Positions 1-10,726 of a stretch of DNA of 64,000 nucleotides are shown one piece after another. Location of the stretch: positions 1-64,000 of the forward strand of contig NZ_BKCF01000002.1 in assembly GCF_009014635.1 (NCBI RefSeq), in the 5' to 3' direction. The translations under genes and the position numbers were made by a program. Positions within the stretch are counted from its first letter, which is position 1, and each line of letters starts with the position of its first letter. The DNA is from Patiriisocius marinistellae. Its GTDB lineage: Bacteria > Bacteroidota > Bacteroidia > Flavobacteriales > Flavobacteriaceae. The notes below the pieces were generated by a model. It was not told the DNA's origin, did not search any database, and saw only the letters and a program-made list of their open reading frames with translations.

Positions 1-109
1 CTAAGGTGGTTATAGCGACGGGGCTCACCTCTTACCTTTCCGAACAGAGAAGTTAAGCCCGTTTGCGCCGATGGTACTGCACTCGTGGGAGAGTAGGTCG
101 CCGCCTTCT
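1..109 (+). rRNA. rrf: 5S ribosomal RNA
   Basis: The stretch carries the conserved 5S core CCGAACAGAGAAGTTAAGCC near position 40 and GGGAGAGTAGGTCG near 87-100. The ends (about 3-10 and 101-108) pair to close helix I. It should be the last gene of an rRNA operon lying to the left. The first one or two bases may fall outside the window, so the 5' end is uncertain. Confidence 0.95.
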
Positions 110-112
110 TAT

Positions 113-149
113 AGGACTCAATCAATTAAATTGATTGGGTCCTTTTTTA
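113..149 (+). terminator. rRNA operon terminator
   Basis: A 13-bp stem (113-125 with 131-143, one G-U pair) with a 5-base loop is followed by a T-run. It lies immediately after the 5S gene and reads as an intrinsic terminator for the rRNA operon. Confidence 0.9.
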
Positions 150-549
150 TTATAAAAAAATTAAAGAAATTTAGCTGATTAAAGCTGGTAAAAAAGTCTT
201 TTTTATACTCTTTGATTTTTAAATCTTTAACTGCCCAAGATAATATTGAAGTTCCATTAATGCTTTTGTTTTCTTATTTGTTATGAATAGCAGTAGTATA
301 ATGAATCCAAATTTATTTGTTGTTAGACTCTTAAATGTATAAACAAAAAAAACCTGTATATGAACAATGAAATTTGGATTACAGATAATTTTTTGTAGTA
401 GAATTTATAGTTTTCGATTTAGAAAGGTTTTTTTTCAAGTCAATAAATATTATACTTGAAAATATTAATGGAATAATGATTGTTAACCGTCAATTCTAAA
501 GGGGGTATAATACATTAAAAATTTTTTGATTAATAAATAATATCCAACA
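150..549. other. Intergenic region without recognised gene
   Basis: About 400 AT-rich bases lie between the rRNA terminator and the convergent DUF6095 gene. I see no open frame of useful length, no tRNA-like fold and no convincing terminator for the DUF6095 operon. Confidence 0.6.
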
Positions 550-774
550 TTAAAAAATTGATTTCATTATAGTATTAATTCCTTTAAAGCACATAAAAAT
601 AGCGCTTGCTCCAACAATTATTCCTAGAACCAAAAAGAGATAAAATGTCCAGTTATCTTTATTTAAGCCAGATAATGTAATTAAATATGGTCCAAGAAAT
701 AGCAAAGGCAATGCAAAAGCTAAAAATTTTAAGCCTCTTACTAATAACTTTACGTCTGTGTGTTCTTTACCCAT
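550..774 (-). CDS. DUF6095 family small membrane protein
   Basis: This 74-residue protein of unknown function has two predicted membrane helices (about residues 14-36 and 42-64) and a short basic, charged N-terminus. It resembles the DUF6095 family found in Flavobacteriia. Its start overlaps the end of murQ by 8 bases, so it is the last gene of the TonB receptor - DUF4249 - murQ operon and is probably translationally coupled to murQ. A role in the inner membrane is inferred; no catalytic residues are visible. Confidence 0.75.
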   Translation of the reverse strand: MGKEHTDVKLLVRGLKFLAFALPLLFLGPYLITLSGLNKDNWTFYLFLVLGIIVGASAIFMCFKGINTIMKSIF

Positions 775-1582
775 TTTGATATTCTTTAATAGCAGTCCTT
801 ACGCTCATATGTTTTAATAGTAGTTCTTTTGCTTTATCTTCTGAAATATTAAGTGCATCCATAATCATTTTTTCACCGCGAGCAACTAGTTTGTTGTTGC
901 TCAACTGCATGTCTACCATTTTATTTCCAACAACACGCCCCATTTTAATCATTGCTGCTGTTGAAATCATATTTAATACTAATTTTTGCGCTGTACCAGC
1001 TTTCATTCTTGAACTGCCAGTTACAAACTCTGGACCTACGACAACTTCTATTGGAAGTTTAGCTGTTTGTGCTAATGGACTTGCTTCATTACACGTAATA
1101 CATCCAGTAACAATATTTTGTTCATTACATTTTATTAATGCTTCGATAACGTATGGAGTAGTGCCAGATGCAGCAATACCAATTACAATATCTTTTTCTG
1201 AAATATCATATTTTTGTAAATCCCGCCATCCTTGATCCTTAGAGTCTTCAGCAAACTCTACTGCGTTTCTAATTGCTTTATCACCGCCAGCTATAATGGC
1301 AATTACAAGTTTGTGTGATACGCCAAAGGTAGGCGGACACTCACTTGCATCAACAATTCCTAACCTTCCACTAGTGCCGGCACCCATGTAAAAAAGGCGT
1401 CCCCCAGTATTTATTTTTTCTGAAACTACTGTTATTAATGCCTTAATTTGCGGTAATGATTTTTCAACCGCTAATGGAACAAGTTTGTCTTCATTGTTCA
1501 TATTGACAAGTAGTTCCTCCAAACTCATTTTATCTAAATGGGTATGGTTTGAAGTGGCTTCAGTGGTTTTTGTAAAACTCAT
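767..1582 (-). CDS. murQ: N-acetylmuramic acid 6-phosphate etherase
   Basis: MurQ cleaves the lactyl ether of MurNAc-6-phosphate to give GlcNAc-6-phosphate and D-lactate, in cytoplasmic cell-wall sugar recycling or salvage. The 271-residue protein is a SIS-domain enzyme with the diagnostic GAGTSGRLG at 67-75 followed by DASECPPTFG. E81 and E112 (in the VEFAED segment) match the catalytic glutamates known for the family. The C-terminal helical part is present, though the protein is slightly shorter than the usual 290-300 residues. It sits 4 bases after the DUF4249 gene and overlaps DUF6095, so it belongs to a four-gene operon. No MurNAc kinase gene is visible nearby. Confidence 0.95.
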   Translation of the reverse strand: MSFTKTTEATSNHTHLDKMSLEELLVNMNNEDKLVPLAVEKSLPQIKALITVVSEKINTGGRLFYMGAGTSGRLGIVDASECPPTFGVSHKLVIAIIAGGDKAIRNAVEFAEDSKDQGWRDLQKYDISEKDIVIGIAASGTTPYVIEALIKCNEQNIVTGCITCNEASPLAQTAKLPIEVVVGPEFVTGSSRMKAGTAQKLVLNMISTAAMIKMGRVVGNKMVDMQLSNNKLVARGEKMIMDALNISEDKAKELLLKHMSVRTAIKEYQNG

Positions 1583-1586
1583 AATT

Positions 1587-2387
1587 TTATTCTACAGTGT
1601 AAACGATTTTTGATAATTCTGATATTCTAAAATAGCCCAATGGGTAATTATCTGTGTTTGTTTCATTAATAATATTTCCGCGGATGGTTGCTGGCTGTGT
1701 TTCAAATGGACCTCCACCATCTGAGCTTTGTTGTAATAATGCAAACATAAAGTTATAAAATTGTTCGTCAACACCATACAAACTGAATGAAATTACATCG
1801 TCAGGTTCTATGTCATCAGCAAAGTATATTGCTTGAAAAGTATTTCCGCTAAAAAATTCGTCTGAAAAAGAATCTCTTAAATCACCCCTATCTGAAAGTC
1901 CTTCGAAAAAGTAATAATTATTTTCATTACTTGGATCTGTAAAACTTATCTCAACTTCAATCATATCGCCTGTGAAACCTCCTTCATTATTTTGTGTTAC
2001 TTCTTCAAGGGGTACTACTGTTTGTAATGATGTTGTTGCAGTATATGTTTCATCGTTGTGTATTATTTTTAATGTATAATTTACCCCTAGTTGAGGAACT
2101 ATAGCTGTAGTATATTCACCATCACCCTGATGTTCAAACATAAAAACTTCATTATTATCGCTAGTAATTGAAACAATGGCATTGGTAACTGGAGGGACCT
2201 CGTTTCCGAAGAAAGGAGCAGTCTCTGAAAGTTTAATTTTAGGTGTAACACTGCCGTCATCTAAAAGTATATTGATACTGGCATCAATAACAAGTCGTGG
2301 TGCGGTAGTATCTAATTCAACCTCAATAACTTCCTCACAACTCCAAAGGCTAATTGCTATAAGTAAAAGTATGAATGTATTTTTCAT
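1587..2387 (-). CDS. DUF4249 domain outer-surface lipoprotein
   Basis: The 266-residue protein has a lipoprotein signal peptide, with the likely lipidated cysteine at C17 after a hydrophobic LLLIAISLWS stretch. The rest resembles DUF4249, a beta-rich family that regularly accompanies TonB-dependent receptors in Bacteroidota, much as SusD-like proteins do. It starts 2 bases after the receptor gene ends, which suggests a joint receptor-lipoprotein complex in the outer membrane. The ligand is unknown. A copy of the TTTCCGAAG motif lies inside this gene at 2203-2211. Confidence 0.88.
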   Translation of the reverse strand: MKNTFILLLIAISLWSCEEVIEVELDTTAPRLVIDASINILLDDGSVTPKIKLSETAPFFGNEVPPVTNAIVSITSDNNEVFMFEHQGDGEYTTAIVPQLGVNYTLKIIHNDETYTATTSLQTVVPLEEVTQNNEGGFTGDMIEVEISFTDPSNENNYYFFEGLSDRGDLRDSFSDEFFSGNTFQAIYFADDIEPDDVISFSLYGVDEQFYNFMFALLQQSSDGGGPFETQPATIRGNIINETNTDNYPLGYFRISELSKIVYTVE

Positions 2388-2389
2388 AG

Positions 2390-4756
2390 TTAAAATTTAA
2401 AATTATAGGTCACCGCTGGGATTATACCAAAAATGGAAAGCTTAGTAGCTTCGTTTTGACCATTATCTGTATTTTCTCTAAAAGAAATTGATGACGCATT
2501 TTTTCGGTCATATATATTATAGACGCTAAATACCCATTCTCCTTTAAAACGTCGTTTTACTTTCGCTTTTGGTTTCCATGTTGCAGATAAATCCATTCTA
2601 TGAAAATCTGGCAATCTACTTGCATTTCTGGGTTCATAAACTGGTACTACGATATCATTATAAACATATTGACCTGTAGGATATGTGGTAGGTTGTCCTG
2701 TTTGATAGATAAAATTTGCGCCAAATGACCATGATGGTGATAATTCGTATTGTCCTGTGATTGAAAAGTCATGTACTCTGTCCCAAGCGGCATTATACCA
2801 TTGACCATTATTTATGCCTGTTTCAATAGTGTTTCTTCCAGGGGTTCTTTGTTCAGATTTTGATAAGGTATAAGAAATCCAACCTTGAAAATTACCTGAT
2901 GTTTTTCTCAAAAGAAATTCTAATCCATATGCTCTTGCTTCACCATTTAAAATAATTCTTTCGATTGCGTCATTTGCAATTAAATCTGCATCGTCAACAT
3001 AGTCAATTCGGTTTTGAACTTCTTTATAGTAAGCTTCGACCTCGAATGAAAAATCATCAAAAGCTCTAAAATATCCAGCTGCAACTTGATCACCTATCTG
3101 TGGGTCTATAAACTGACCACTTGGGGCATAGATATCAAATGGAGTAGGGGATGTTGTATTACTAATTAAATGGATGTATTGGGTAGTTCTGTTGTAACTA
3201 GCTTTAATAGAGGATTCATCATTTAATTGATACGAAATTGCAAAGCGTGGTTCTAAGTTTAAAAATGATTTAATTGAAGCGTTTTTTGAAATACTTATAG
3301 TGTCAATGGGTTTTGCTTTTTGATAGATATCAATCGCTTCATTATATATGATTGGATTATCATCTTCATAAACGAAAACAGATTCTTGCCCTAAACGATT
3401 AAAGGAGGATAAACGTAATCCAGCTTGAATATTAATTTTAGGAGATACCTCTAGTTCACCTTCTAAATAAATAGCATTTTCAAAGGCATATTTGTCTGCT
3501 AATTTTTTAGGATTTATACCGCTATCTTCTGATGTTGCACTAATTTCACCTGGATTGAATTTATAATAAATGCTGTTTAGTCCATATTTTAATTTCAATT
3601 TTTCTGAAAAATAATGCGTTAAGTCATATTTTAAGTTGAAGTTTTTTATACCACTATCAAATTGAAATTCAGCAAATTTAAGTTCTAATCCATAATAGTA
3701 ATCTGAATAAATTAATGATAAATTGCTAAATAATTTATCACTAAACAGATGGTTCCAACGTAGATTTACAGTTGTATTTCCAAAACTATTAGCAAATAAA
3801 TCACTAATTTTAAATACATCTCTTCCAAAGTACCCTGAAAGAAATAATTTGTTATTATCATCTAAATCGTAACTTATTTTTGTGTTTAGATCATAAAAGT
3901 ATGCCGTATTATCATTTCCAGGATCAACTAAAGGCAAGAATAAATGTGCATAAGTACTACGCCCACCAATTAAAAAAGATGCTTTATCTTCAACAATTGG
4001 TCCTTCTAATAGTAATCTACTAGCTAATAAGCCTATTCCTCCTGTTGCATGAAACTCTCTTTTATTTCCATCTTTTTGATAAATATCTAAAACCGATGAA
4101 ACACGACCTCCATAACGAGCTGGAATCCCTCCTTTGTATAGGGTTACATCTTTAATCGCATCTGGGTTAAAAACAGAAAAAAATCCAAATAAATGAGAGG
4201 AATTATAAAGAGTAGCTTCATCAAGTAATACTAAATTTTGATCTGCAGCTCCACCGCGAACATTAAAACCACTTGCGCCTTCTCCAGCATTTGTTACGCC
4301 AGGCAATAATGTAATTGCCTTAATGACATCTGCCTCTCCAAGTACAGCAGGAATACTTTTAATGGTGCTCGCTTTAAGTGTGTTGACACTCATTTGAGGG
4401 GTTTTGATGCTCATTTTTTCAACGTCAGTTTCTAAGATAACTTCGTCTAAGAACTCACTTGCTTCATCTAATGAAACATTTCTAGTCAATGGCGTATTTA
4501 AAACTATCGTTTCTGTATAATCTGTAAACCCTAAACTATTATAGATAACTTCATGTGTGCCTGCAGGTAATGTTATAGAATAAAATCCATACTCATTAGT
4601 AATAACTCCAGTTTGTAATGTTGGGATTATAATATTTACACCTATCATTGTTTCACCAGAGGATGATTCAGAAACAGTTCCGCTTAGGGTGAATTTTTCT
4701 TGGGCTGTAGCGATTAAGCCTAATAATAAAAGTAGATAAGGTAACTTTTTTTTCAA
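2390..4756 (-). CDS. TonB-dependent receptor with carboxypeptidase-like N-terminal domain
   Basis: This 788-residue outer-membrane transporter starts with a signal peptide (residues 1 to about 18, ending IATAQ). A carboxypeptidase-regulatory-like beta domain follows (about 22-105), then a plug domain (about 115-240, with the typical LPGVTNAGEGASGFNVRGG pattern), then a large beta-barrel ending in an aromatic residue (YNFKF). It imports an unidentified ligand using energy from TonB-ExbBD. It is the first gene of an operon with the DUF4249 lipoprotein and murQ, which hints at a cell-wall-derived ligand, but that is inference. A TATCTTTT sequence about 35 bases upstream could be its -7 box. Confidence 0.92.
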   Translation of the reverse strand: MKKKLPYLLLLLGLIATAQEKFTLSGTVSESSSGETMIGVNIIIPTLQTGVITNEYGFYSITLPAGTHEVIYNSLGFTDYTETIVLNTPLTRNVSLDEASEFLDEVILETDVEKMSIKTPQMSVNTLKASTIKSIPAVLGEADVIKAITLLPGVTNAGEGASGFNVRGGAADQNLVLLDEATLYNSSHLFGFFSVFNPDAIKDVTLYKGGIPARYGGRVSSVLDIYQKDGNKREFHATGGIGLLASRLLLEGPIVEDKASFLIGGRSTYAHLFLPLVDPGNDNTAYFYDLNTKISYDLDDNNKLFLSGYFGRDVFKISDLFANSFGNTTVNLRWNHLFSDKLFSNLSLIYSDYYYGLELKFAEFQFDSGIKNFNLKYDLTHYFSEKLKLKYGLNSIYYKFNPGEISATSEDSGINPKKLADKYAFENAIYLEGELEVSPKINIQAGLRLSSFNRLGQESVFVYEDDNPIIYNEAIDIYQKAKPIDTISISKNASIKSFLNLEPRFAISYQLNDESSIKASYNRTTQYIHLISNTTSPTPFDIYAPSGQFIDPQIGDQVAAGYFRAFDDFSFEVEAYYKEVQNRIDYVDDADLIANDAIERIILNGEARAYGLEFLLRKTSGNFQGWISYTLSKSEQRTPGRNTIETGINNGQWYNAAWDRVHDFSITGQYELSPSWSFGANFIYQTGQPTTYPTGQYVYNDIVVPVYEPRNASRLPDFHRMDLSATWKPKAKVKRRFKGEWVFSVYNIYDRKNASSISFRENTDNGQNEATKLSIFGIIPAVTYNFKF

Positions 4757-4863
4757 ATCTTAATTGTTAGTTTTAATAAAAAAGGGCATTAAAAAGATAA
4801 AACACTTTTGTCATTTTGACTTTAGTTTCATCTGTTTAACACCCTTTAATAACGATTATAATA

Positions 4864-7113
<2,250 letters not shown>

Positions 7114-7117
7114 TCAA

Positions 7118-7125
7118 CAAATATA
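7118..7125 (-). promoter_or_regulatory. Putative -7 box of icd
   Basis: On the minus strand this reads TATATTTG, a perfect match to the Bacteroidota TAnnTTTG -7 element, 25 bases before the icd start codon. Confidence 0.55.
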
Positions 7126-7147
7126 ACGATTTGGGTGCGTTTTTTCC

Positions 7148-7156
7148 CTTCGGAAA
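7148..7156 (-). repeat. TTTCCGAAG dispersed motif, intergenic copy
   Basis: Exact copy on the minus strand (context caaaTTTCCGAAGgga), upstream of icd. One of 17 copies in the window. Confidence 0.7.
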
Positions 7157-7253
7157 TTTGATAAAATTTGAATTTGAAGACATTAAAAATATATAGCTAT
7201 TTTTTAAGATTTCTTTTTTTAGGAATGGAATAAATGAGAATACTGTAAATGTT

Positions 7254-7294
7254 AAAAGCCATAACATTGTATGAATACAGTGTTATGGCTTTTT
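7254..7294. terminator. Strong bidirectional hairpin terminator
   Basis: A perfect 13-bp stem (7254-7266 with 7281-7293) continues through an inner TGTA/TACA stem, with A-runs on one side and T-runs on the other. It can terminate either strand. No gene on the plus strand ends here; on the minus strand it would end a transcript made from the 7295-7650 interval, which is the main reason to suspect a small RNA there. Confidence 0.75.
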
Positions 7295-7497
7295 CTGAAA
7301 TAGATTTTAAACGATGATTATCAAATAATCTAAAGTAGTCAAATAATATAAGGCTCCACTCGTGATCTATTTCAAGGAAAGAGTAAACATTTTATTTTCA
7401 TAATAAAACTTACGTTATACAATGCTCTTAAAATAAATACTCTCACTTTTTTTAAATTCTTCCTGCTTATTCTTGAATAAGGTCCTCGGTCTACTAT
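7295..7497 (-). ncRNA. Candidate structured small RNA (unassigned)
   Basis: On the minus strand a transcript starting near 7497, after a TATCTTTT -7-like sequence, would run into the 7254-7294 terminator. The ends of a 162-base core can pair (CTACT 7491-7495 with AGTAG 7334-7338). Internal pairing includes CTTATTCAAGAATAAG (7465-7480) and GAGTA/TACTC near 7381 and 7439. The size and closed-ends layout recall 6S RNA, but I do not recognise a family consensus. The pairing is nearly symmetrical, so the plus strand is also possible. Confidence 0.3.
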
Positions 7498-7652
7498 TAA
7501 AAAAAGATATAAAGAACGTTTCTTTAATTACTAATTATAATGTTTCCATTTATTTAGTTGATTAAAGATAATGATAGATTTTGATTTAGCAAAGATTTTC
7601 AAACAATTAATAATGAACATGTTATAAACAGATGTTTTTAACAATTGTTTAT

Positions 7653-7686
7653 AAAAAAAGCATCGTATATAATACGATGCTTTTTT
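7653..7686 (-). terminator. rplS terminator
   Basis: A GC-containing stem GCATCGTAT/ATACGATGC (7660-7668 with 7672-7680) is flanked by an A-run and a T-run. It lies just downstream of rplS on the minus strand. Confidence 0.85.
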
Positions 7687-7704
7687 ATGTTGTCTAGTAA
7701 TAGT

Positions 7705-8055
7705 CTAGTATCTTTTTTCTTTGATACGAGCTTTCTTACCAGTAAGACCTCTAAAGTAGTAAATACGTTTTCTACGTACTGCTCCTTTTTTGTTAATTTC
7801 AATTTTCTGTAATGCTGGCATATTCACTGGGAAGATACGTTCAACACCTACAGTTCCACTCATTTTTCTAATAGTAAATGTTTTAGTAATTCCAGTACCT
7901 TTTACTTGAATTACAACACCTCTAAAAAACTGAGTTCTAGTTTTTTCACCTTCACGAATTTCATAGAATACAGTTATAGTATCACCTGCTGAAAATTCTG
8001 GGAAGTCTTTTTTTGTTACAAATTCGTCTTGAACAAATTTAATTAACGATTCCAT
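7705..8055 (-). CDS. rplS: 50S ribosomal protein L19
   Basis: L19 lies at the 30S-50S interface. The 116-residue protein has the usual length and the family blocks FSAGDTITVFYEIREGEK, RTQFFRGVVI and SGTVGVERIFP, and ends with the basic KKARIKEKRY. It lies downstream of trmD as in many bacteria, but a DUF885 gene separates them here, and the 115-base gap before rplS suggests its own promoter. A terminator follows directly. Confidence 0.98.
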   Translation of the reverse strand: MESLIKFVQDEFVTKKDFPEFSAGDTITVFYEIREGEKTRTQFFRGVVIQVKGTGITKTFTIRKMSGTVGVERIFPVNMPALQKIEINKKGAVRRKRIYYFRGLTGKKARIKEKRY

Positions 8056-8170
8056 AGTTATAAATTAATATTGTTAGTTTAAAGTAACATTCGCGATTTT
8101 CGCCAGAGGTTAAGTTAAAACGAGTGCAAAAATAAGCAATTTATGTAATGTAGCAATCTTTCTGCAATTT

Positions 8171-9958
8171 TTATTTTGTTGCTGTTATCCAGCTATTTAT
8201 CTTTTCTTCTAATAATGCTAATGGCACACAACCAGTTTCTAAAACTTGATTATGAAATTGACGAATGTCAAACTTATCTCCCATTTCTGCTTTAGCTTTA
8301 GCTCGTAATTCTTGGATCTTTAATTGCCCTATTTTGTAGGATAATGCTTGACCAGGATTTGCCATATAGCGCTCAATTTCACTAATGATTCCAGCTTCTG
8401 GTTCTGCTTCGTTTTCTAATGAATATTGAATTGCTTTCTCGCGACTCCATCCTTTTGCGTGCATACCTGTGTCAACCACTAAACGAATTGCTCTATGCAT
8501 TTCGGCACCAAGCATCCCAAAATATTGATAAGGGTCTGTGTATAATCCTAGTTCTTTTCCAAGGGACTCACTATATAGAGCCCAACCTTCACCATAACCA
8601 CTATACCAAAGCGTCTTTCTGAAATCTGATAACGTTTTACTTTCTTGTGTTAATGAAATTTGGTAGTGGTGGCCTGGTATCGCTTCGTGTAAAAATAATG
8701 ACTCGTCACTATATACATTGTACTTTGTAGCATCTGGAATTGGTGTATAAAAAATACCCGGACGCGTTCCATCTAAAGACCCTGGATTATATTCTGCACT
8801 AGCCGAATTTTCTCTAAAGGCTTCTGTGCGGCGAACTTCAAACGGAGTTTTTGGTTTTGCGTCAAATAGTTTTTCTAATTGTGGTTTCATAGTTTCGTGA
8901 ATTGCATTAAAATTTGCAATCACTTCTTCAGGTGTTTTAAACGGCATCAATTTTGGATTACTGCGAACATCATTGAAAAATGCTTTTATGTCTCCTTCAA
9001 AACCTATTTGGTTTTTTACTTGTTCCATTTCCGATAGGATACGAGCTACTTCTTTTAAACCCAAATTATGGATCTCATCAGCCGTCATGTTTGTAGTGGT
9101 GTACAATTTAATTTGATGATTGTAATATGCTTCACCATTAGGTATTGCATCGATACCTGAAGATTTACGACCTGCTTCTAAATATTCGTTTTCCATAAAG
9201 TCATGAATACTCTCATAAGTAGGGATTACCTTGTCGGCAATCATGTTAGTATATTCAATAGTAATTGTCTCTTTTTCTTCGTTAGAGAAAGACTCTGGAA
9301 TAGTATATACTGGACTATAAAAAAGATGCTTTTTTACATCTGTCACGGTCATTTCGTTTAACTGGGGAATTATTTTTTTAATAAGAGATGCAGGAAGTAC
9401 ATAACCAGTTTTAACTCCTTCTCTCATATTATTTTCTGCCATAGCAAGCCACTGTAAATAACCGTCAACTCGTAGCTGCCAATTTTTATAATCGTCGACA
9501 GTGTTGAAGGGTTGTGCACCAGCACCACTTGCAAGTTGGCCAAAGGTTAAGTTTGCCGTCCACATTTGGTCAATAGGGAAGTACTGATGATTTTTATAAG
9601 AAAGGTGCTCTAGGTTGATATCACATTCCCATTTTAAAATATCCAAGCTCATTTTTTGACTATCTGTTAAATTGCTGCTGTCGTATGATGCAATTTTCTC
9701 TTTATATGAATTATAATAATTCTTCATAGCGTCAATATGATCTTGAGATAACGGATTAGGGTATTGCTCATTATATCTATTATCTCCAGACATTGTAGCG
9801 CTTACAGGATTCAATTTAAGACCATCTTCATAATAATCTTTTAGCATGGTTTCAAAAGTTTCGTTTGAATCAACGGTAGCTGTTGTTAAAGTTGTTTTTT
9901 CTTTACAAGCTACAATTGTGAATAAGCAAAATGATATAATTGCAAGTGTTTTTTTCAT
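8171..9958 (-). CDS. DUF885 family lipoprotein, putative metallopeptidase
   Basis: The 595-residue protein begins with a lipoprotein signal (MKKTLAIISFCLFTIVAC, cysteine at 18). The rest matches DUF885, with the conserved HEAIPGHHY zinc-binding-like segment near residues 423-431 and YGEGWALYSE near 452-461. The fold is related to M32/M3-like HExxH peptidases, so a periplasmic or surface peptidase role is probable; the substrate is unknown. It starts 34 bases after trmD ends, so it is likely cotranscribed with trmD. Its place between trmD and rplS is unusual. Confidence 0.9.
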   Translation of the reverse strand: MKKTLAIISFCLFTIVACKEKTTLTTATVDSNETFETMLKDYYEDGLKLNPVSATMSGDNRYNEQYPNPLSQDHIDAMKNYYNSYKEKIASYDSSNLTDSQKMSLDILKWECDINLEHLSYKNHQYFPIDQMWTANLTFGQLASGAGAQPFNTVDDYKNWQLRVDGYLQWLAMAENNMREGVKTGYVLPASLIKKIIPQLNEMTVTDVKKHLFYSPVYTIPESFSNEEKETITIEYTNMIADKVIPTYESIHDFMENEYLEAGRKSSGIDAIPNGEAYYNHQIKLYTTTNMTADEIHNLGLKEVARILSEMEQVKNQIGFEGDIKAFFNDVRSNPKLMPFKTPEEVIANFNAIHETMKPQLEKLFDAKPKTPFEVRRTEAFRENSASAEYNPGSLDGTRPGIFYTPIPDATKYNVYSDESLFLHEAIPGHHYQISLTQESKTLSDFRKTLWYSGYGEGWALYSESLGKELGLYTDPYQYFGMLGAEMHRAIRLVVDTGMHAKGWSREKAIQYSLENEAEPEAGIISEIERYMANPGQALSYKIGQLKIQELRAKAKAEMGDKFDIRQFHNQVLETGCVPLALLEEKINSWITATK

Positions 9959-9992
9959 ATTGAAATTATTAAATCTAATTTTTTAAATTCTT

Positions 9993-10670
9993 TTATTCTT
10001 CTAATAAATCTGGTCTTAACTTCTCGGTCCTTTCTATCGCTTGGTCTTCGCGCCATTGTTCTATTTTTTGATTATGACCGCTCAGTAAAATATCTGGTAC
10101 TTTCCAGCCTTTATATTCTGCGGGTCTTGTGTAAATAGGAGGTGCGAGCATATCATCTTGAAAACTATCAGTCAACGCGCTAGTTTCGTTACCAAGTACA
10201 CCAGGTAATAAACGAATTACGGCATCGCAAACAATTGCTGCAGCAAGTTCACCACCACTTAATACGAAATCTCCAACCGAAATCTCTCTGGTGATAAATT
10301 GATCACGCACTCGTTGGTCAACCCCTTTATAATGACCACAAAGAATAATTATATTTTCTTGTAATGAAACTTGATTTGCAATACTTTGATTAAGGGTTTC
10401 ACCATCTGGAGTCATATAAATAACCTCATCATAATCACGCTCAGCTTTTAGCTTACTTATACATTTATCAATAGGCTCAATCATCATTACCATGCCTGCG
10501 CCACCACCAAATTGGTAATCATCAATTTGATTATAACTATTAGTAGCAAAATCTCTCAAATTATGCATGTGTACTTCAACCAGTCCTTTTTCAATAGCTC
10601 TTTTAAGTATAGAAGCTTCAAAAGGGCTTGTTAATAACTCTGGTAATACTGTAATAATGTCAATGCGCAT
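9993..10670 (-). CDS. trmD: tRNA (guanine(37)-N1)-methyltransferase
   Basis: TrmD methylates G37 of tRNAs using SAM and so prevents frameshifting. The 225-residue protein has the SPOUT trefoil-knot signatures: [13 protein letters not shown] at the start, [24 protein letters not shown] and [13 protein letters not shown]. Its length is normal. A TATTTTTG -7 box lies 17 bases upstream of the start, so it heads a transcription unit that probably includes the DUF885 gene. Confidence 0.98.
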   Translation of the reverse strand: MRIDIITVLPELLTSPFEASILKRAIEKGLVEVHMHNLRDFATNSYNQIDDYQFGGGAGMVMMIEPIDKCISKLKAERDYDEVIYMTPDGETLNQSIANQVSLQENIIILCGHYKGVDQRVRDQFITREISVGDFVLSGGELAAAIVCDAVIRLLPGVLGNETSALTDSFQDDMLAPPIYTRPAEYKGWKVPDILLSGHNQKIEQWREDQAIERTEKLRPDLLEE

Positions 10671-10687
10671 AGTCGTAAAATATATCG

Positions 10688-10695
10688 CAAAAATA
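10688..10695 (-). promoter_or_regulatory. Putative -7 box of trmD
   Basis: The minus strand reads TATTTTTG, a perfect TAnnTTTG match 17 bases before the trmD start codon. Confidence 0.55.
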
Positions 10696-10726
10696 TGCTT
10701 TTTTTAAGACGTCAACTATGCTGTTG

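Noticed and set aside
150-549. tRNA gene downstream of the 5S rRNA
   Set aside because: No cloverleaf or conserved GGTTCGAATCC-type T-arm is visible; the stretch is uniformly AT-rich.
1592-1777. Alternative minus-strand frame inside the DUF4249 gene, considered as a frameshifted fragment
   Set aside because: The main frame stays intact to its stop at 1587 with good family resemblance; the second frame is chance.
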